A DNA stretch of 64,000 nucleotides from CAYRLW01 sp964425215 (GTDB lineage Bacteria > Spirochaetota > Spirochaetia > Treponematales > Breznakiellaceae), in contig CAYRLW010000010.1 of assembly GCA_964425215.1 (NCBI GenBank), positions 1 through 64,000 of the forward strand, given 5' to 3'. Every line of letters begins with the position of its first letter. Positions within the stretch are counted from its first letter, which is position 1. A program made the position numbers and the translations under genes. Positions 1-8,715 of the stretch are shown piece after piece. Below the pieces are notes generated by a model. That model saw nothing but the letters and a program-made list of their open reading frames with translations, was not told where the DNA came from and made no database searches.

Positions 1-2
1 TT

Positions 3-944
3 CTTGATACGGCCAGGACGGCGGCTCTGTTAACGGCGTTTTCTTCCAAGGGGCCCTCGCCGGAAGAAATAGCCGGTTGCGCCCGGGTCCTCCGCCGGAA
101 AAAGACACCCTTCCCGCCTTCTAAAAAATACTCGCAAAGCCCGGAGGACCTGACCGATACCTGCGGTACCGGGGGGGACGATCGGGGGTCCTTTAACATC
201 AGTTCCATGGCGGCCCTGGTGGCGGCGGCCTGCGGCCTTCCGGTGGCTAAGCACGGGAATAGGGCCGTATCCAGCCGGTCGGGAAGCGCCGATTTTTACG
301 AAGAGTTGGGTATTCCGGTGAACCTGTCTCCCCAGTCTGCCCGATCTCTGCTGGATCGTACCAATTTTACCTTCCTCTTCGCGCCCCTATACCACGGGGC
401 CATGCGCCACGCGGCGGAGGCTCGGAAAGCCTTAGGCATTAAAACCATTATGAACCTGATCGGTCCTCTGTCGAATCCAGCGGACGCGACGTATCAGGTC
501 ATTGGGGTGTACGACCAGGGGCTTTTGGAAACCGTGGCCCGGGCCGCTCGAATTTTGGGGGTTAAGCGGGTTCTAACGGTCCATAGTCGGGATGGGTACG
601 ATGAAATTTCTCCCTGCGCCCCCACGGATATGGTGGAAATTGACGAAAACGATAGGCTACAGCGGTTTGTGTTCGATCCCCAAGCTCTGGGCTTGGGAAC
701 CTATCAAGCTGAAGATTTGGCGGGATCGTCGGCCCGGGAAAACGCGCGACTTGCCCGGGAGCTGGTGGCGGGGGTAGGGCGGCCGGCGTTGGAAGCGGCG
801 GTGGTTCTTAACGCCGGAGCGGCCCTCTATACCGCCGGTCGGGCTGGGTCCATCCAGGAGGGGGCGAAAATTGCCGCCCAGGCTTTGGCGTCCGGAGCCG
901 TGGCGGCGAAGTTAGAGGAACTGCGGGAGCCCCTGCATGGTTGA
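3..944 (+). CDS. trpD: Anthranilate phosphoribosyltransferase (5' partial)
   Basis: TrpD joins anthranilate and phosphoribosyl pyrophosphate to give N-(5'-phosphoribosyl)anthranilate, the second committed step of tryptophan synthesis. The frame is open from the window edge (first whole codon at base 3), giving 313 residues; the family is near 340, so roughly 25 N-terminal residues lie outside. The PRPP-binding DTCGTGGD motif, followed by SFNISSMAALVAAA and then AKHGNRAVSSRSGSAD, is diagnostic, as is the later NLIGPLSNP segment. An internal ATG at 207 is not the start, because conserved TrpD sequence continues upstream of it. The stop overlaps the trpC start by 8 bp, so translation is probably coupled. 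The identification is near certain. Confidence 0.97.
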   Translation, partial: LDTARTAALLTAFSSKGPSPEEIAGCARVLRRKKTPFPPSKKYSQSPEDLTDTCGTGGDDRGSFNISSMAALVAAACGLPVAKHGNRAVSSRSGSADFYEELGIPVNLSPQSARSLLDRTNFTFLFAPLYHGAMRHAAEARKALGIKTIMNLIGPLSNPADATYQVIGVYDQGLLETVARAARILGVKRVLTVHSRDGYDEISPCAPTDMVEIDENDRLQRFVFDPQALGLGTYQAEDLAGSSARENARLARELVAGVGRPALEAAVVLNAGAALYTAGRAGSIQEGAKIAAQALASGAVAAKLEELREPLHG

Positions 945-2594
945 TATTCTGGATCGGATTGTGGAGGACCGACGGGCCGATCTTAAACGGTGGGGGCCTA
1001 CCTTCGGTGTTCCTATCCCCGAACGGCGGAATAGAGGTATTGTCGGTTTCCTTCAAGAGAAGGGGGCTATCTTTGAAATTAAACGAGCCTCCCCCTCCAA
1101 AGGGCCCATCGCCATGGACCTGGACCCACTGGAGACGGTCAAAGCCTACGTTTCCTCGGGGGCGCGCCATATATCGGTTCTTACGGAGGGACGCTACTTT
1201 AAGGGTTCCTTAACCGACCTGGTATCCCTGTCCACCGCTTTTCCCCATCTCTCCTTTTTACGGAAGGATTTCCTTTTGGAAGGTCAAGAAATCGAGGTCT
1301 CCTTCCGGGCTGGGGCTGACGCGGTACTGCTGATCGCTCGGATCTTACCGGAGGATCTGCTATCCGAAATGGTTCGAGAATGCGGGCGTTTCGGTTTAAC
1401 TCCGTTGGTTGAGGTGCGGGATCTTCAGGATTTGAACAAACTACGGGGCCTTCCCCCGGAAATTCGGATTGTGACGGGGGTTAACGCCCGGGATTTAGCC
1501 ACCTTTACCGTGGATCCCCTGGTACCGGCGGGGTTGATCGACCGTATCCAAGGTCCGGCGGTGTACGAATCGGGAATCGCTACCCCCCGGATGGCCGCTT
1601 TCGCGGGAAAGCTTGGCTTTACGGGTATCCTGGTCGGGGAGGGGGTGGTAAGGGACAATTCCAAGGGTGCGGAATTGGTAAACGCCTTTAAGGGCGCTTC
1701 CTACGACGGTGTGGGCCGGTTTTGGCGGGCCATCGGTCGCCGACGGATGGAAAAAGCCTCCGGACGTAGACCCCTCGTTAAAATATGCGGGCTGACAGCC
1801 CGGGAGGATGCGCGGTTGGCTATGGAGCTGGGGGCGGACCTCTTAGGGTTTGTGTTCGCCGAAAGCAAGCGTACCGCCTCGGTTCCGGTGGTCCAGGAGG
1901 CCCAACGTATCCGGGNNNNNNNNNNNNNNNNNNNNNNNNNNNNNNNNNNNNNNNNNNNNNNNNNNNNNNNNNNNNNNNNNNNNNNNNNNNNNNNNNNNNN
2001 NNNNNNNNNNNNNNNGAAAGCAAGCGTACCGCCTCGGTTCCGGTGGTCCAGGAGGCCCAACGTATCCGGGGCGGGGCTCCCTTTCCGCTCCTTGTGGCCG
2101 TGATTACCGAATTAGATTCTCCCCTGGCGAAGTCTGCCATAACCCTTGCGAGAAACGGGGTGTTGGATGGCATTCAATGGCACGGCGAAAGCACCAACGG
2201 GGCGTTGGACGCCCTAGATCGGGCCCTTTTGGACCCCCAGGGAAAAGCCCTGGCGGGTCGCTACGGGGCCCTGCGGATTGGGTCGGCGGAGGATATGGGG
2301 GTGTACGATGCTCTTCGAACGGAGGGGGAAGTCCGTCTACTGGTTGATGCGCGCCTTCAGGGCTTGGCCGGTGGGACCGGTACGGCGATTTCGGAGGCCT
2401 ACGCGGTCCCTTTGGCGGAACGGAAGGGGCTTTGGCTGGCCGGCGGCCTGGGACCCGACACGATTAGGGCCGCCCTTGAAGCGTATCATCCCGAATTGGT
2501 GGACGCATCGAGCCGCTTAGAACGGGAGCCGGGGCGCAAAGACCCGGTTTCCCTTACATTATTTTTCCAGGAGATAAACACCCATGGAGCGTAA
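937..2594 (+). CDS. trpCF: Fused indole-3-glycerol-phosphate synthase / phosphoribosylanthranilate isomerase (interrupted by assembly gap)
   Basis: The N-terminal part (to about residue 260) is TrpC, with the IKRASPSKG substrate-binding segment, LRKDFLL and the NARDLATF motif. A linker leads into TrpF, beginning KICGLTAREDARLA with the catalytic Cys, and later LLVDA with the expected Asp. TrpF performs the Amadori rearrangement of phosphoribosylanthranilate and TrpC closes the indole ring. As written, the reading frame shifts across 100 Ns at 1916-2015. The 55 bases before the gap (1861-1915) are repeated exactly after it (2016-2070). Removing one copy plus the Ns deletes 155 bases and joins the two frames exactly, giving one intact fusion of about 500 residues ending at 2594. 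The break is therefore an assembly artefact and not a pseudogene. The stop overlaps trpB by 11 bp. Confidence 0.93.
1916..2015. other. Scaffold gap of 100 N with duplicated flanks
   Basis: One hundred Ns inside the TrpF part of trpCF. The flanks 1861-1915 and 2016-2070 are identical over 55 bp, so the two contigs overlap and the gap has no real length. Confidence 0.97.
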
Positions 2595-3870
2595 AAAATT
2601 GGAATACCAAAAAATCGGCAAGACGAAACGATCCGAATCGGGATATTTTGGCCCCTACGGGGGGAGGTACGTTCCCGAAGTTCTTCGCCGGGCTATAGAG
2701 GAAATAGAGGAAGCCTTTTATATCGCCGTGGAGGATCCCCCCTTTATTGAAGAGTTGGAAAGGCTTCGAGCGGATTTTGTGGGCCGTCCAACGCCGCTCT
2801 TGCACGCCGAAAACCTAAGCCGGGTCCTGGGTGGAGCGGACGTGTATATTAAAATGGAGGGGCTCGCCCATACGGGGGCCCATAAGATCAATAACGCCCT
2901 GGGACAGGCTCTTTTGGCTAAACGGATGGGAAAAAGCCGGATTATAGCGGAAACCGGGGCGGGCCAACACGGGGTGGCGGTGGCCGCGGCCTGCGCTAAA
3001 TTGGCTTTGGATTGTGTGGTGTACATGGGTTCCACGGATGTGGATCGGCAACAGCCCAACGTGGCTACCATGGAGCTCTTTGGGGCAAAGGTCGTTCCGG
3101 TGGATGCGGGGTCCCGAACCCTCAAAGACGCGATCAACGAAGCATTCCGGGATTGGGCCGCTAGCTTCGCCGATACCTTCTACATTATTGGTTCGGCGTT
3201 GGGGCCGGCCCCGTACCCCGATATGGTACGGACCTTTCAATCCATCATAGGACGGGAACTTCAAGCCCAACTGGAAGCTAGAAACCTGGTCCCCGACGCC
3301 CTGGTAGCGTGCGTGGGCGGAGGCTCCAACGCCATCGGCTTTTTCGAGCCCTTTTTGGACCGGGAGGTCCCCCGGCTTATCGGGGTAGAAGCGGGGGGCG
3401 TGGGCCTAGAAAAGGGACAGCACGCTTCCCGGATGACCGGAGAGGGATCTAGAACGGGCATCGTCCATGGGTATAAAAGCCGCTTTCTGTTGGACCAGGA
3501 CGGTCAAGTGGCCGAAACCCGGTCCATATCCGCGGGACTCGATTATCCGGGGATAGGTCCGGAGTTGGCGGCCTTGGGCCGTTCGGGCCGCTTGGAATTC
3601 CAGCGGGCCACGGATATCCAAGCCTTGGAAGCCCTTCGCTTCTTTGCCCGCCACGAGGGGGTCGTGTTTGCCCTGGAAAGCGCCCACGCCGGCGCGGCGG
3701 CCATCGATTTGGCCCGATCGCTTCCCCCGGGGAAGACCGTGGTGGTAAACATGTCGGGCAGGGGAGATAAGGACCTGTTTATCACCTCCCCCCTGTTGCG
3801 CCCCCTGGAGTGGAAAGCCTTCTTAGAACGGGAACTGCAAGCCATGGAAAATAAGGAAGAAAAACGATGA
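2584..3870 (+). CDS. trpB: Tryptophan synthase beta subunit
   Basis: This PLP enzyme condenses indole with L-serine to make tryptophan and partners TrpA in the alpha2beta2 complex. It has 428 residues, slightly longer than the usual 390-400 because of N-terminal (about 18 residues, to SGYFGPYGGRYVPE) and C-terminal extensions. The PLP lysine sits in TGAHKINNALGQ, the phosphate-binding glycine loop is CVGGGSNAIG, and GRPTPL and GAGQHGVA are family landmarks. The ATG overlaps the trpF end by 11 bp and the stop overlaps the trpA start by 4 bp, so trpCF, trpB and trpA are translationally coupled. This is the trpB1 type, as expected beside trpA. Confidence 0.97.
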   Translation: MERKKLEYQKIGKTKRSESGYFGPYGGRYVPEVLRRAIEEIEEAFYIAVEDPPFIEELERLRADFVGRPTPLLHAENLSRVLGGADVYIKMEGLAHTGAHKINNALGQALLAKRMGKSRIIAETGAGQHGVAVAAACAKLALDCVVYMGSTDVDRQQPNVATMELFGAKVVPVDAGSRTLKDAINEAFRDWAASFADTFYIIGSALGPAPYPDMVRTFQSIIGRELQAQLEARNLVPDALVACVGGGSNAIGFFEPFLDREVPRLIGVEAGGVGLEKGQHASRMTGEGSRTGIVHGYKSRFLLDQDGQVAETRSISAGLDYPGIGPELAALGRSGRLEFQRATDIQALEALRFFARHEGVVFALESAHAGAAAIDLARSLPPGKTVVVNMSGRGDKDLFITSPLLRPLEWKAFLERELQAMENKEEKR

Positions 3871-4556
3871 ACGATCAACCAGTAAGTACCGTCCCCCTTA
3901 TGGCCCACCTAGTGGCCGGGTTCCCCGATATGGACGCGTCTCTTTCCGCAGCGGAGGGCTTGGTGGAGGGCGGGGCCGCGTATTTGGAAATTCAAATCCC
4001 CTTTAGCGACCCCAGCGCCGATGGCCCCACAATCCGGGACGCCTGCGCCGCCGCCCTAGCCCAGGGATTTTCGGTTTACGATTCCCTTCTGTTGATCCGG
4101 GAACTTCGGCGGCTCTACCCCTCGGTCCCCCTCTTTGTAATGGCCTACGCAAGCCTGGTCGTTACCCCCGGGGTGGGACCCTTTGTGGATACCCTAGCCG
4201 CCGAGGGCGTTCGGGGGCTCATTGTTCCCGATCTTCCCTTTGACGCCGACGAAGGACTCGCCGCTACCTGCGCNNNNNNNNNNNNNNNNNNNNNNNNNNN
4301 NNNNNNNNNNNNNNNNNNNNNNNNNNNNNNNNNNNNNNNNNNNNNNNNNNNNNNNNNNNNNNNNNNNNNNNNNCCCCGGCTTCACGCGGTAGTGGCCGGG
4401 TCGGTCTTTGTGGAGGCTATCCGGTCGGCCGTATCCGCCCACGGTACAAGCCGTCGGGGACCGTATCAGGGGTCCCTCCGGGTTCGTAACCAAGCGATCC
4501 GTCAAGCGGTACGGGCGGTGGCCGAAGAAATCACGGGCCGTACGGGGAATTTGTGA
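3867..4556 (+). CDS. trpA: Tryptophan synthase alpha subunit (internal sequence missing)
   Basis: TrpA cleaves indole-3-glycerol phosphate to indole, which channels to TrpB. The first 136 residues contain the catalytic Glu and Asp region (LEIQIPFSDPSADGPTIRDA) and the IVPDLPFDAD loop. After 100 Ns the frame resumes with VVAGSVFVEAIR, equivalent to the C-terminal phosphate-binding segment. TrpA is normally about 260 residues. Known sequence gives about 196 and the stretch between these landmarks is usually about 90 residues, so I estimate about 70-75 residues (roughly 210-230 bp) are missing, not the 100 shown. The frame happens to stay open across the Ns. Unlike the first gap, no flanking duplication is visible, so this gap is real. 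Confidence 0.93.
   Translation: MNDQPVSTVPLMAHLVAGFPDMDASLSAAEGLVEGGAAYLEIQIPFSDPSADGPTIRDACAAALAQGFSVYDSLLLIRELRRLYPSVPLFVMAYASLVVTPGVGPFVDTLAAEGVRGLIVPDLPFDADEGLAATCXXXXXXXXXXXXXXXXXXXXXXXXXXXXXXXXXXPRLHAVVAGSVFVEAIRSAVSAHGTSRRGPYQGSLRVRNQAIRQAVRAVAEEITGRTGNL
4274..4373. other. Scaffold gap of 100 N inside trpA
   Basis: One hundred Ns with no duplicated flanks. The expected length of TrpA implies that more than 200 bp are missing, so the run is a placeholder of standard size. Confidence 0.95.
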
Positions 4557-4733
4557 CGGAAGTGTAACGGCCCGGTATTTCAACGAAGGTTGAGAAATAA
4601 ATCCCTTTGGACCATAGGGCTATAGGACATCGGCCCTTAGGACCACAAAGAATTTCCTTTCCGGTCTTTGTAACCTCTATCCTTCGTCTTTGTTTGGTAT
4701 GTATATGAAGGCTAGCGGCATCCTTCTTTCCTT

Positions 4734-4775
4734 AGCCGCGATCGGTCTCCTCCTCCCGGTCGCGGCTTTCTTTTT
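4734..4775 (+). terminator. Rho-independent terminator of the trp operon
   Basis: A 12-bp stem (4734-4745 with 4756-4767, one G-U pair), a 10-base loop and the T-rich run TTCTTTTT directly after. It lies about 180 bp beyond trpA and just before the converging ygiQ stop, so it ends trp transcription. Confidence 0.85.
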
Positions 4776-4778
4776 GGC

Positions 4779-6581
4779 TTAAACCAATAAACCCATCAGG
4801 TCTTCTCTCCCCGCCTCCCGTAGAGCTTCGATCACCAATTTTCTGTTTTCCCGATGGTTAAACTGAAGGAGAGCCCTCTGTAAACGACGTTCCCGTTCCC
4901 CCCGGGCCACATACATTGGTTTCATGCTTCGGGGATCCAGGCCCGTATGGTACATTACCGTAGAAAGGGTTCCCGGGGTAGGGTAAAAATCCTGGGCTTG
5001 ATCGGGCACAAAGCCGGTTTTTTTTAGGTACAGGGCCAATTCAATCGCGTCGTTCAAGGTTGATCCGGGGTGGGCGGAAATAAAATAGGGGATCAGGTAC
5101 TGATCCTTCCCCAACCGTTTATTGGTTTCCGAGAAAATATGGCGAAATTCCTCGTATACCCCGTGGTTTGCCTTCCCCATGGCTTCCAACACCGGAGCGG
5201 AAACGTGTTCCGGGGCGACCTTCAGCTGACCGCTCACGTGGTACGCGCAGAGGTCGTCCATAAATTCCTTGCCCCACCGCTTATCCAATAACAAATAGTC
5301 GAATCGTATGCCCGATCGAATAAAGACTTTCTTTACGTTTGGTAGTTTCCTCAGTTCCCGCAGGGTTTCCAGGTAGGATCGATGGTCCGCTTTCAGGTGG
5401 GGACAGGGTTCGGGAAAAAGGCATTCCCGGTTGGGACAGGCGCTTCCCCGCTCCTGCCGGGCGCAGGCGGGGGCATTAAAATTGGCGGTGGGTCCTCCGA
5501 CGTCGTGGATGTACCCCTTAAACCCTTTTTGAAGGGTAAGGCTTTGAGCCTCTTTTACCAGACTTTTGACGCTCCGACCTCGGACGATCCGGCCCTGGTG
5601 GTACGTTATGGCGCAAAAGGAACAGCCTCCGTAGCAGCCCCGGTTGGATACCAGAGAAAACTCTACCTCCCGAAGGGCTGGGATTCCCCCGTCCTTATCG
5701 TAGACGGGATGGGCCTTCCGGGTGTAGGGCAATTCGTAAAGGCGATCCAATTCGTCGCTTTCCAACGGTGGCGCGCTGGGATTTTGAAGTACCCACCGTT
5801 GATCCGTCCTTTCGAGCACCCGTACCGTCCCGTCCCCTTCGTTGGCCCGTTTTTGGAGCATGAAGTGTTCCGCGTATCGACGGAGCGACGGAGCTTCGGA
5901 GCCCCGTACTTCTTCGTAATCCGGCAATCGCAGGTAGCTTCCTTCCGGGAGATCGGGTTTTTCGGAGGATCGAACGCAGGTTCCCCGGACATTACGGATC
6001 GATTCGATGGGTTCCCCCGCTTCCAGGCGACGGGCGATTTCAAGAATAGCCCGTTCTCCCATTCCGTACACCAGGATATCGGCCTTGGAATCCAAAAGAA
6101 TGGATCGGCGGACCGTATCGGACCAGTAATCGTAGTGGGCAAAACGGCGAAGGCTTGCTTCGATGCCCCCGATTATGACGGGAACGTTTTTAAAGGTCCG
6201 CCGTATGCCCTCCACGTATTTCAACGTAGCCCGATCGGGCCGTTTGCCCGCCCTTCCCCCGGGGCTGTATTCATCCTCCGACCGGGGTTTTTTAGCGGCG
6301 GTATAATGGGCCACCATGGAGTCCATATTCCCCGCGCCCACCAAAAAGGCCAGACGAGGTTTACCGAGGATCGCGTAAGAGGAGCTTTGGTTCCAATCGG
6401 GTTGGGGTATAAGGCCTACGCGAAAGCCATGGGATTCCAAAAAACGACCGATCACCGCCGCCGCGAAGGAAGGATGATCCACGTAGGCGTCGCCGAACAC
6501 AAAGATAAAATCGCAGGAATCCCAGTTCCTGCGCCTCATATCCTCCGGCGAAATAGGTAAAAATTCGGTTCCGAGGGTCAC
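4779..6581 (-). CDS. ygiQ: YgiQ-family radical SAM protein
   Basis: A 600-residue member of the YgiQ/UPF0313 family, a radical S-adenosylmethionine protein whose substrate is not established. The N-terminal region (FLPISPEDMRRRNWDSCDF, then VGAGNMDSMVAHYT) is typical. The radical SAM cluster motif is CYGGCSFC, a CX3CX2C arrangement, just after SLVSNRG. The C-terminal part carries DQAQDFYPTPGT. The start is GTG at 6579-6581; the conserved family N-terminus begins here, 3 bp downstream of the nfu stop, so the two form an operon. The C-terminus converges on the trp terminator. The family assignment is firm and the function unknown. Confidence 0.92.
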   Translation of the reverse strand: MTLGTEFLPISPEDMRRRNWDSCDFIFVFGDAYVDHPSFAAAVIGRFLESHGFRVGLIPQPDWNQSSSYAILGKPRLAFLVGAGNMDSMVAHYTAAKKPRSEDEYSPGGRAGKRPDRATLKYVEGIRRTFKNVPVIIGGIEASLRRFAHYDYWSDTVRRSILLDSKADILVYGMGERAILEIARRLEAGEPIESIRNVRGTCVRSSEKPDLPEGSYLRLPDYEEVRGSEAPSLRRYAEHFMLQKRANEGDGTVRVLERTDQRWVLQNPSAPPLESDELDRLYELPYTRKAHPVYDKDGGIPALREVEFSLVSNRGCYGGCSFCAITYHQGRIVRGRSVKSLVKEAQSLTLQKGFKGYIHDVGGPTANFNAPACARQERGSACPNRECLFPEPCPHLKADHRSYLETLRELRKLPNVKKVFIRSGIRFDYLLLDKRWGKEFMDDLCAYHVSGQLKVAPEHVSAPVLEAMGKANHGVYEEFRHIFSETNKRLGKDQYLIPYFISAHPGSTLNDAIELALYLKKTGFVPDQAQDFYPTPGTLSTVMYHTGLDPRSMKPMYVARGERERRLQRALLQFNHRENRKLVIEALREAGREDLMGLLV

Positions 6582-6584
6582 CGG

Positions 6585-6809
6585 TTACACGTTGACGACG
6601 GAACTAACTTCGGGAATTTCTTTTTTTAAGTATTTTTCTATCCCCAGCTTAAGGGTCATCTGGGACATGGGGCAGGCGCCGCAAGCCCCGGTCAGTTTTA
6701 AGGCCACAACGCCATCATCCGAAACGGATACGAATTCCACGTCCCCCCCGTCGGCCTGCAAGGACGGCCGAACGTTTTCCAGGGCGGAACGAACTTGTTC
6801 TTCGAGCAT
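6585..6809 (-). CDS. NifU C-terminal domain (Nfu-type) iron-sulfur scaffold protein
   Basis: A 74-residue protein consisting only of the Nfu domain. LQADGGDVEFV and the cluster-binding GACGACPMSQMTLK (CXXC) are the family signature. Nfu proteins carry a [4Fe-4S] cluster between two subunits and deliver it to target enzymes. It is the first gene of an operon with the radical SAM protein, itself an Fe-S enzyme, and the genome has many further Fe-S clients such as the hydrogenase. An AGGAG-like site (GAGAGGAGATTT on the minus strand) precedes the ATG. A 10-bp inverted repeat lies upstream. Confidence 0.95.
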   Translation of the reverse strand: MLEEQVRSALENVRPSLQADGGDVEFVSVSDDGVVALKLTGACGACPMSQMTLKLGIEKYLKKEIPEVSSVVNV

Positions 6810-6832
6810 AAAAATCTCCTCTCTATTGCCAT

Positions 6833-6865
6833 GGGCTTACAACATTCAACTGATTTTGTAAGCCC
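6833..6865 (-). promoter_or_regulatory. Inverted repeat upstream of nfu
   Basis: Perfect 10-bp arms GGGCTTACAA and TTGTAAGCCC separated by 13 bases, 24 bp before the nfu start. There is no T-run, so it is more likely an operator or leader hairpin than a terminator. Confidence 0.4.
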
Positions 6866-7001
6866 CAAAGCGTGTTTTCATACTATTCTAAGGGAAAGCT
6901 GTTTCCGGAAACCCCGCCTACACGGTCCGATAGCTTTCTTGGTTAAGCTTCTGGGTATCAGAAGAACCTATTCTTACAATAACAATAAAGTATATTCCCC
7001 G

Positions 7002-7214
7002 TCAATAATGGGGAGGCCGACGGTTGGGGATTTCTTCCATTTCCTGGGATAATTGAAAAAGCTTTTCCCTAAGGGCTCCCTGTTCCAGGGCAAGCCGATC
7101 GGTGATCCCGTTCCGTTCCACCACTTCCGCTTGAAGTCGTTGGACGAAATCTTCTAAAAAGGCAAGCTTGGTTTCCAGACGTTCAAAGCGGTCTTCAATT
7201 TCATCTCTTTCCAT
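7002..7214 (-). CDS. slyX: SlyX-like coiled-coil protein
   Basis: A 70-residue, highly charged, helical protein beginning MERDEIEDRFERLETKLAFL and ending NRRPPHY. The heptad pattern predicts a coiled coil, and the PPHY terminus is the hallmark of SlyX. SlyX has no clear biochemical role. The frame stays open upstream to 7316, but the internal ATG at 7214 matches the family N-terminus, so I start there. It lies just downstream of the MFS gene on the same strand. Confidence 0.8.
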   Translation of the reverse strand: MERDEIEDRFERLETKLAFLEDFVQRLQAEVVERNGITDRLALEQGALREKLFQLSQEMEEIPNRRPPHY

Positions 7215-7269
7215 AGAACTGTAGTATAGGAGATTTGCTACCCCTTTCAAAGGGGCAAAAAAAGCGGAT

Positions 7270-8445
7270 TCAACCGGAACTCTTAGGGGTTCCCGGGGTA
7301 TCCCCGAAGGATACAAAGGCGGGGACCGCGAAGCCGGAAATGGCTAATACGATGCCCGTGGCGATAAACACGGAGGAGTAGCCAAAATTCATGGCGATAA
7401 GGGTTCCGATGGCGGGACCGAGGGCTCCGCTGGCCGAAGCGACGGAACTCCGAAGACCGTACATACTGCCCTGTTTTTCCCGGGGCGTTTTGAGCGCGAT
7501 GAGCGCGTTGACCGAGGGCATGTTTCCGCCGATAAAAAAACTGCTGATAATCCGCAGGGCTATCAATTGGGTGGTCGTGTGGACAAACGCCTGGGGTAGG
7601 GTAAAAATTGCCGCTCCCCCCATGCAAAAAACCAGGGTCCGCCGGTACCCTAAGCGGTAGCTGATCCTGCCGATAAATACCGCAGCGATGGATGAGGAGA
7701 TCGCCCCAAGTCCTAGAACGATCCCGGTATCGGTTGAAACGTGGGAAAGGGACGAGGAAATAGTTTGAATAAAGAGGGGAAGAAAGGGTGAAACGATGCT
7801 TCCTGCTATCTGATCCGCCGCTACCACGATCAGAAGGGTCCATAACGCGGTGGCTCCCTTGCCTCGGAGGGGGCTAAAATCGGGGGCTAGGCTTTTCCGG
7901 ATCGATTTTCTGTTTGCCGGGGCTTTAAAGTGGTCCTCGGAAAAAGCAGACACAATGAATCCTGCGACAAGAAGGAGCAGGGAGGTGGCAAAAAAGTTGA
8001 TCCGGTGGCCAAAAGAGTCGGAGATTAGGCCCCCAAACAGGGGCCCCACGGAATTTCCCAGGAAAATTGACATCTGTAAAAGCCCTAGGGCATACCCCTG
8101 TTCTTCGTCCGGAGCTTCGGTGGCAACCAAAACCGTGGCCGCTCCTACCGTCCCGGTTATACACCCTTGGATCGTTCGGAGAATGAGCAGTTGCCACGGC
8201 GCGGTGACCAGACCTTGAAGGAAAATAATGATGGCACCGCCGAACATGGCCCGCAGGAGCATGGGCTTGCGGCCGTAATTATCCGCCAGGCTTCCCCAGA
8301 TGGGAGCGAAAATGGCCATACTAATGGCGGGCAGGGATTGAATCAGCCCCACGTAGAGTTTGATCTGTCCGGTATCCTTAAGGCCTAAATCGCTTAAAAA
8401 AAACGGAATAATCGGGGTCGACGTAGAAAATCCAGCTATCGCCAA
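7270..8445 (-). CDS. Major facilitator superfamily transporter
   Basis: A multidrug- or sugar-efflux-like MFS permease of the inner membrane with about 12 hydrophobic segments. The loop 2-3 motif appears as GSLADNYGRKP and the antiporter-type motif as GNSVGPLFGG. The TTG at 8445 has a GGAG-type site at good spacing, but the same frame stays open upstream to 8530. There it reads WKRTLYSIWAGEVLA, which looks like the missing start of the first membrane helix. No ATG, GTG or TTG exists in that extension, so the true start may be a rare codon (for example ATT) or an upstream base is wrong. The substrate is unknown. Confidence 0.85.
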   Translation of the reverse strand: MAIAGFSTSTPIIPFFLSDLGLKDTGQIKLYVGLIQSLPAISMAIFAPIWGSLADNYGRKPMLLRAMFGGAIIIFLQGLVTAPWQLLILRTIQGCITGTVGAATVLVATEAPDEEQGYALGLLQMSIFLGNSVGPLFGGLISDSFGHRINFFATSLLLLVAGFIVSAFSEDHFKAPANRKSIRKSLAPDFSPLRGKGATALWTLLIVVAADQIAGSIVSPFLPLFIQTISSSLSHVSTDTGIVLGLGAISSSIAAVFIGRISYRLGYRRTLVFCMGGAAIFTLPQAFVHTTTQLIALRIISSFFIGGNMPSVNALIALKTPREKQGSMYGLRSSVASASGALGPAIGTLIAMNFGYSSVFIATGIVLAISGFAVPAFVSFGDTPGTPKSSG

Positions 8446-8674
8446 GACTTCTCCCGCCCAAATAGAATAGAGGGTCCTCTTCCACGTGTTCGTATCGTGC
8501 CTCGTAAAAATTATAAAATGATTTTTTTAAGAGGGTTTTTAAAACCCAGGGATCTTTACATGATCCGTATTTACCATATTCCTTTATTAGAAAGTGTTCA
8601 ATTGGGAAGGGTTACGAAAAAAACAAAGGGTTTTCCCCCATAGGAACAGAATTTTAGAGAATTCTTTTACCACA

Positions 8675-8713
8675 GAGGCTTTTTCAAAACTCAAAGAGTT
8701 TTGAAGGAACTTC
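8675..8713 (-). repeat. Hairpin related to the MITE end; likely terminator of the 8716 gene
   Basis: GAGGCTTTTTCAAAACT paired with the complementary GTTTTGAAGGAACTTC across a short loop, immediately after the minus-strand stop at 8716. It resembles one terminal hairpin of the element at 20770. Confidence 0.55.
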
Positions 8714-8715
8714 CC

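Noticed and set aside
1785..2594. A separate trpF gene starting at 1785
   Set aside because: The apparent start is out of frame before the gap; removing the duplicated 55 bp shows a fusion with trpC.
4699..4782. A 27-codon hydrophobic peptide frame after trpA
   Set aside because: It coincides with the trp terminator stem and has no ribosome site, so the sequence is explained by the hairpin.
5382..6560. A 392-codon plus-strand frame opposite ygiQ
   Set aside because: Shadow of the radical SAM gene; low-complexity translation with no family resemblance.
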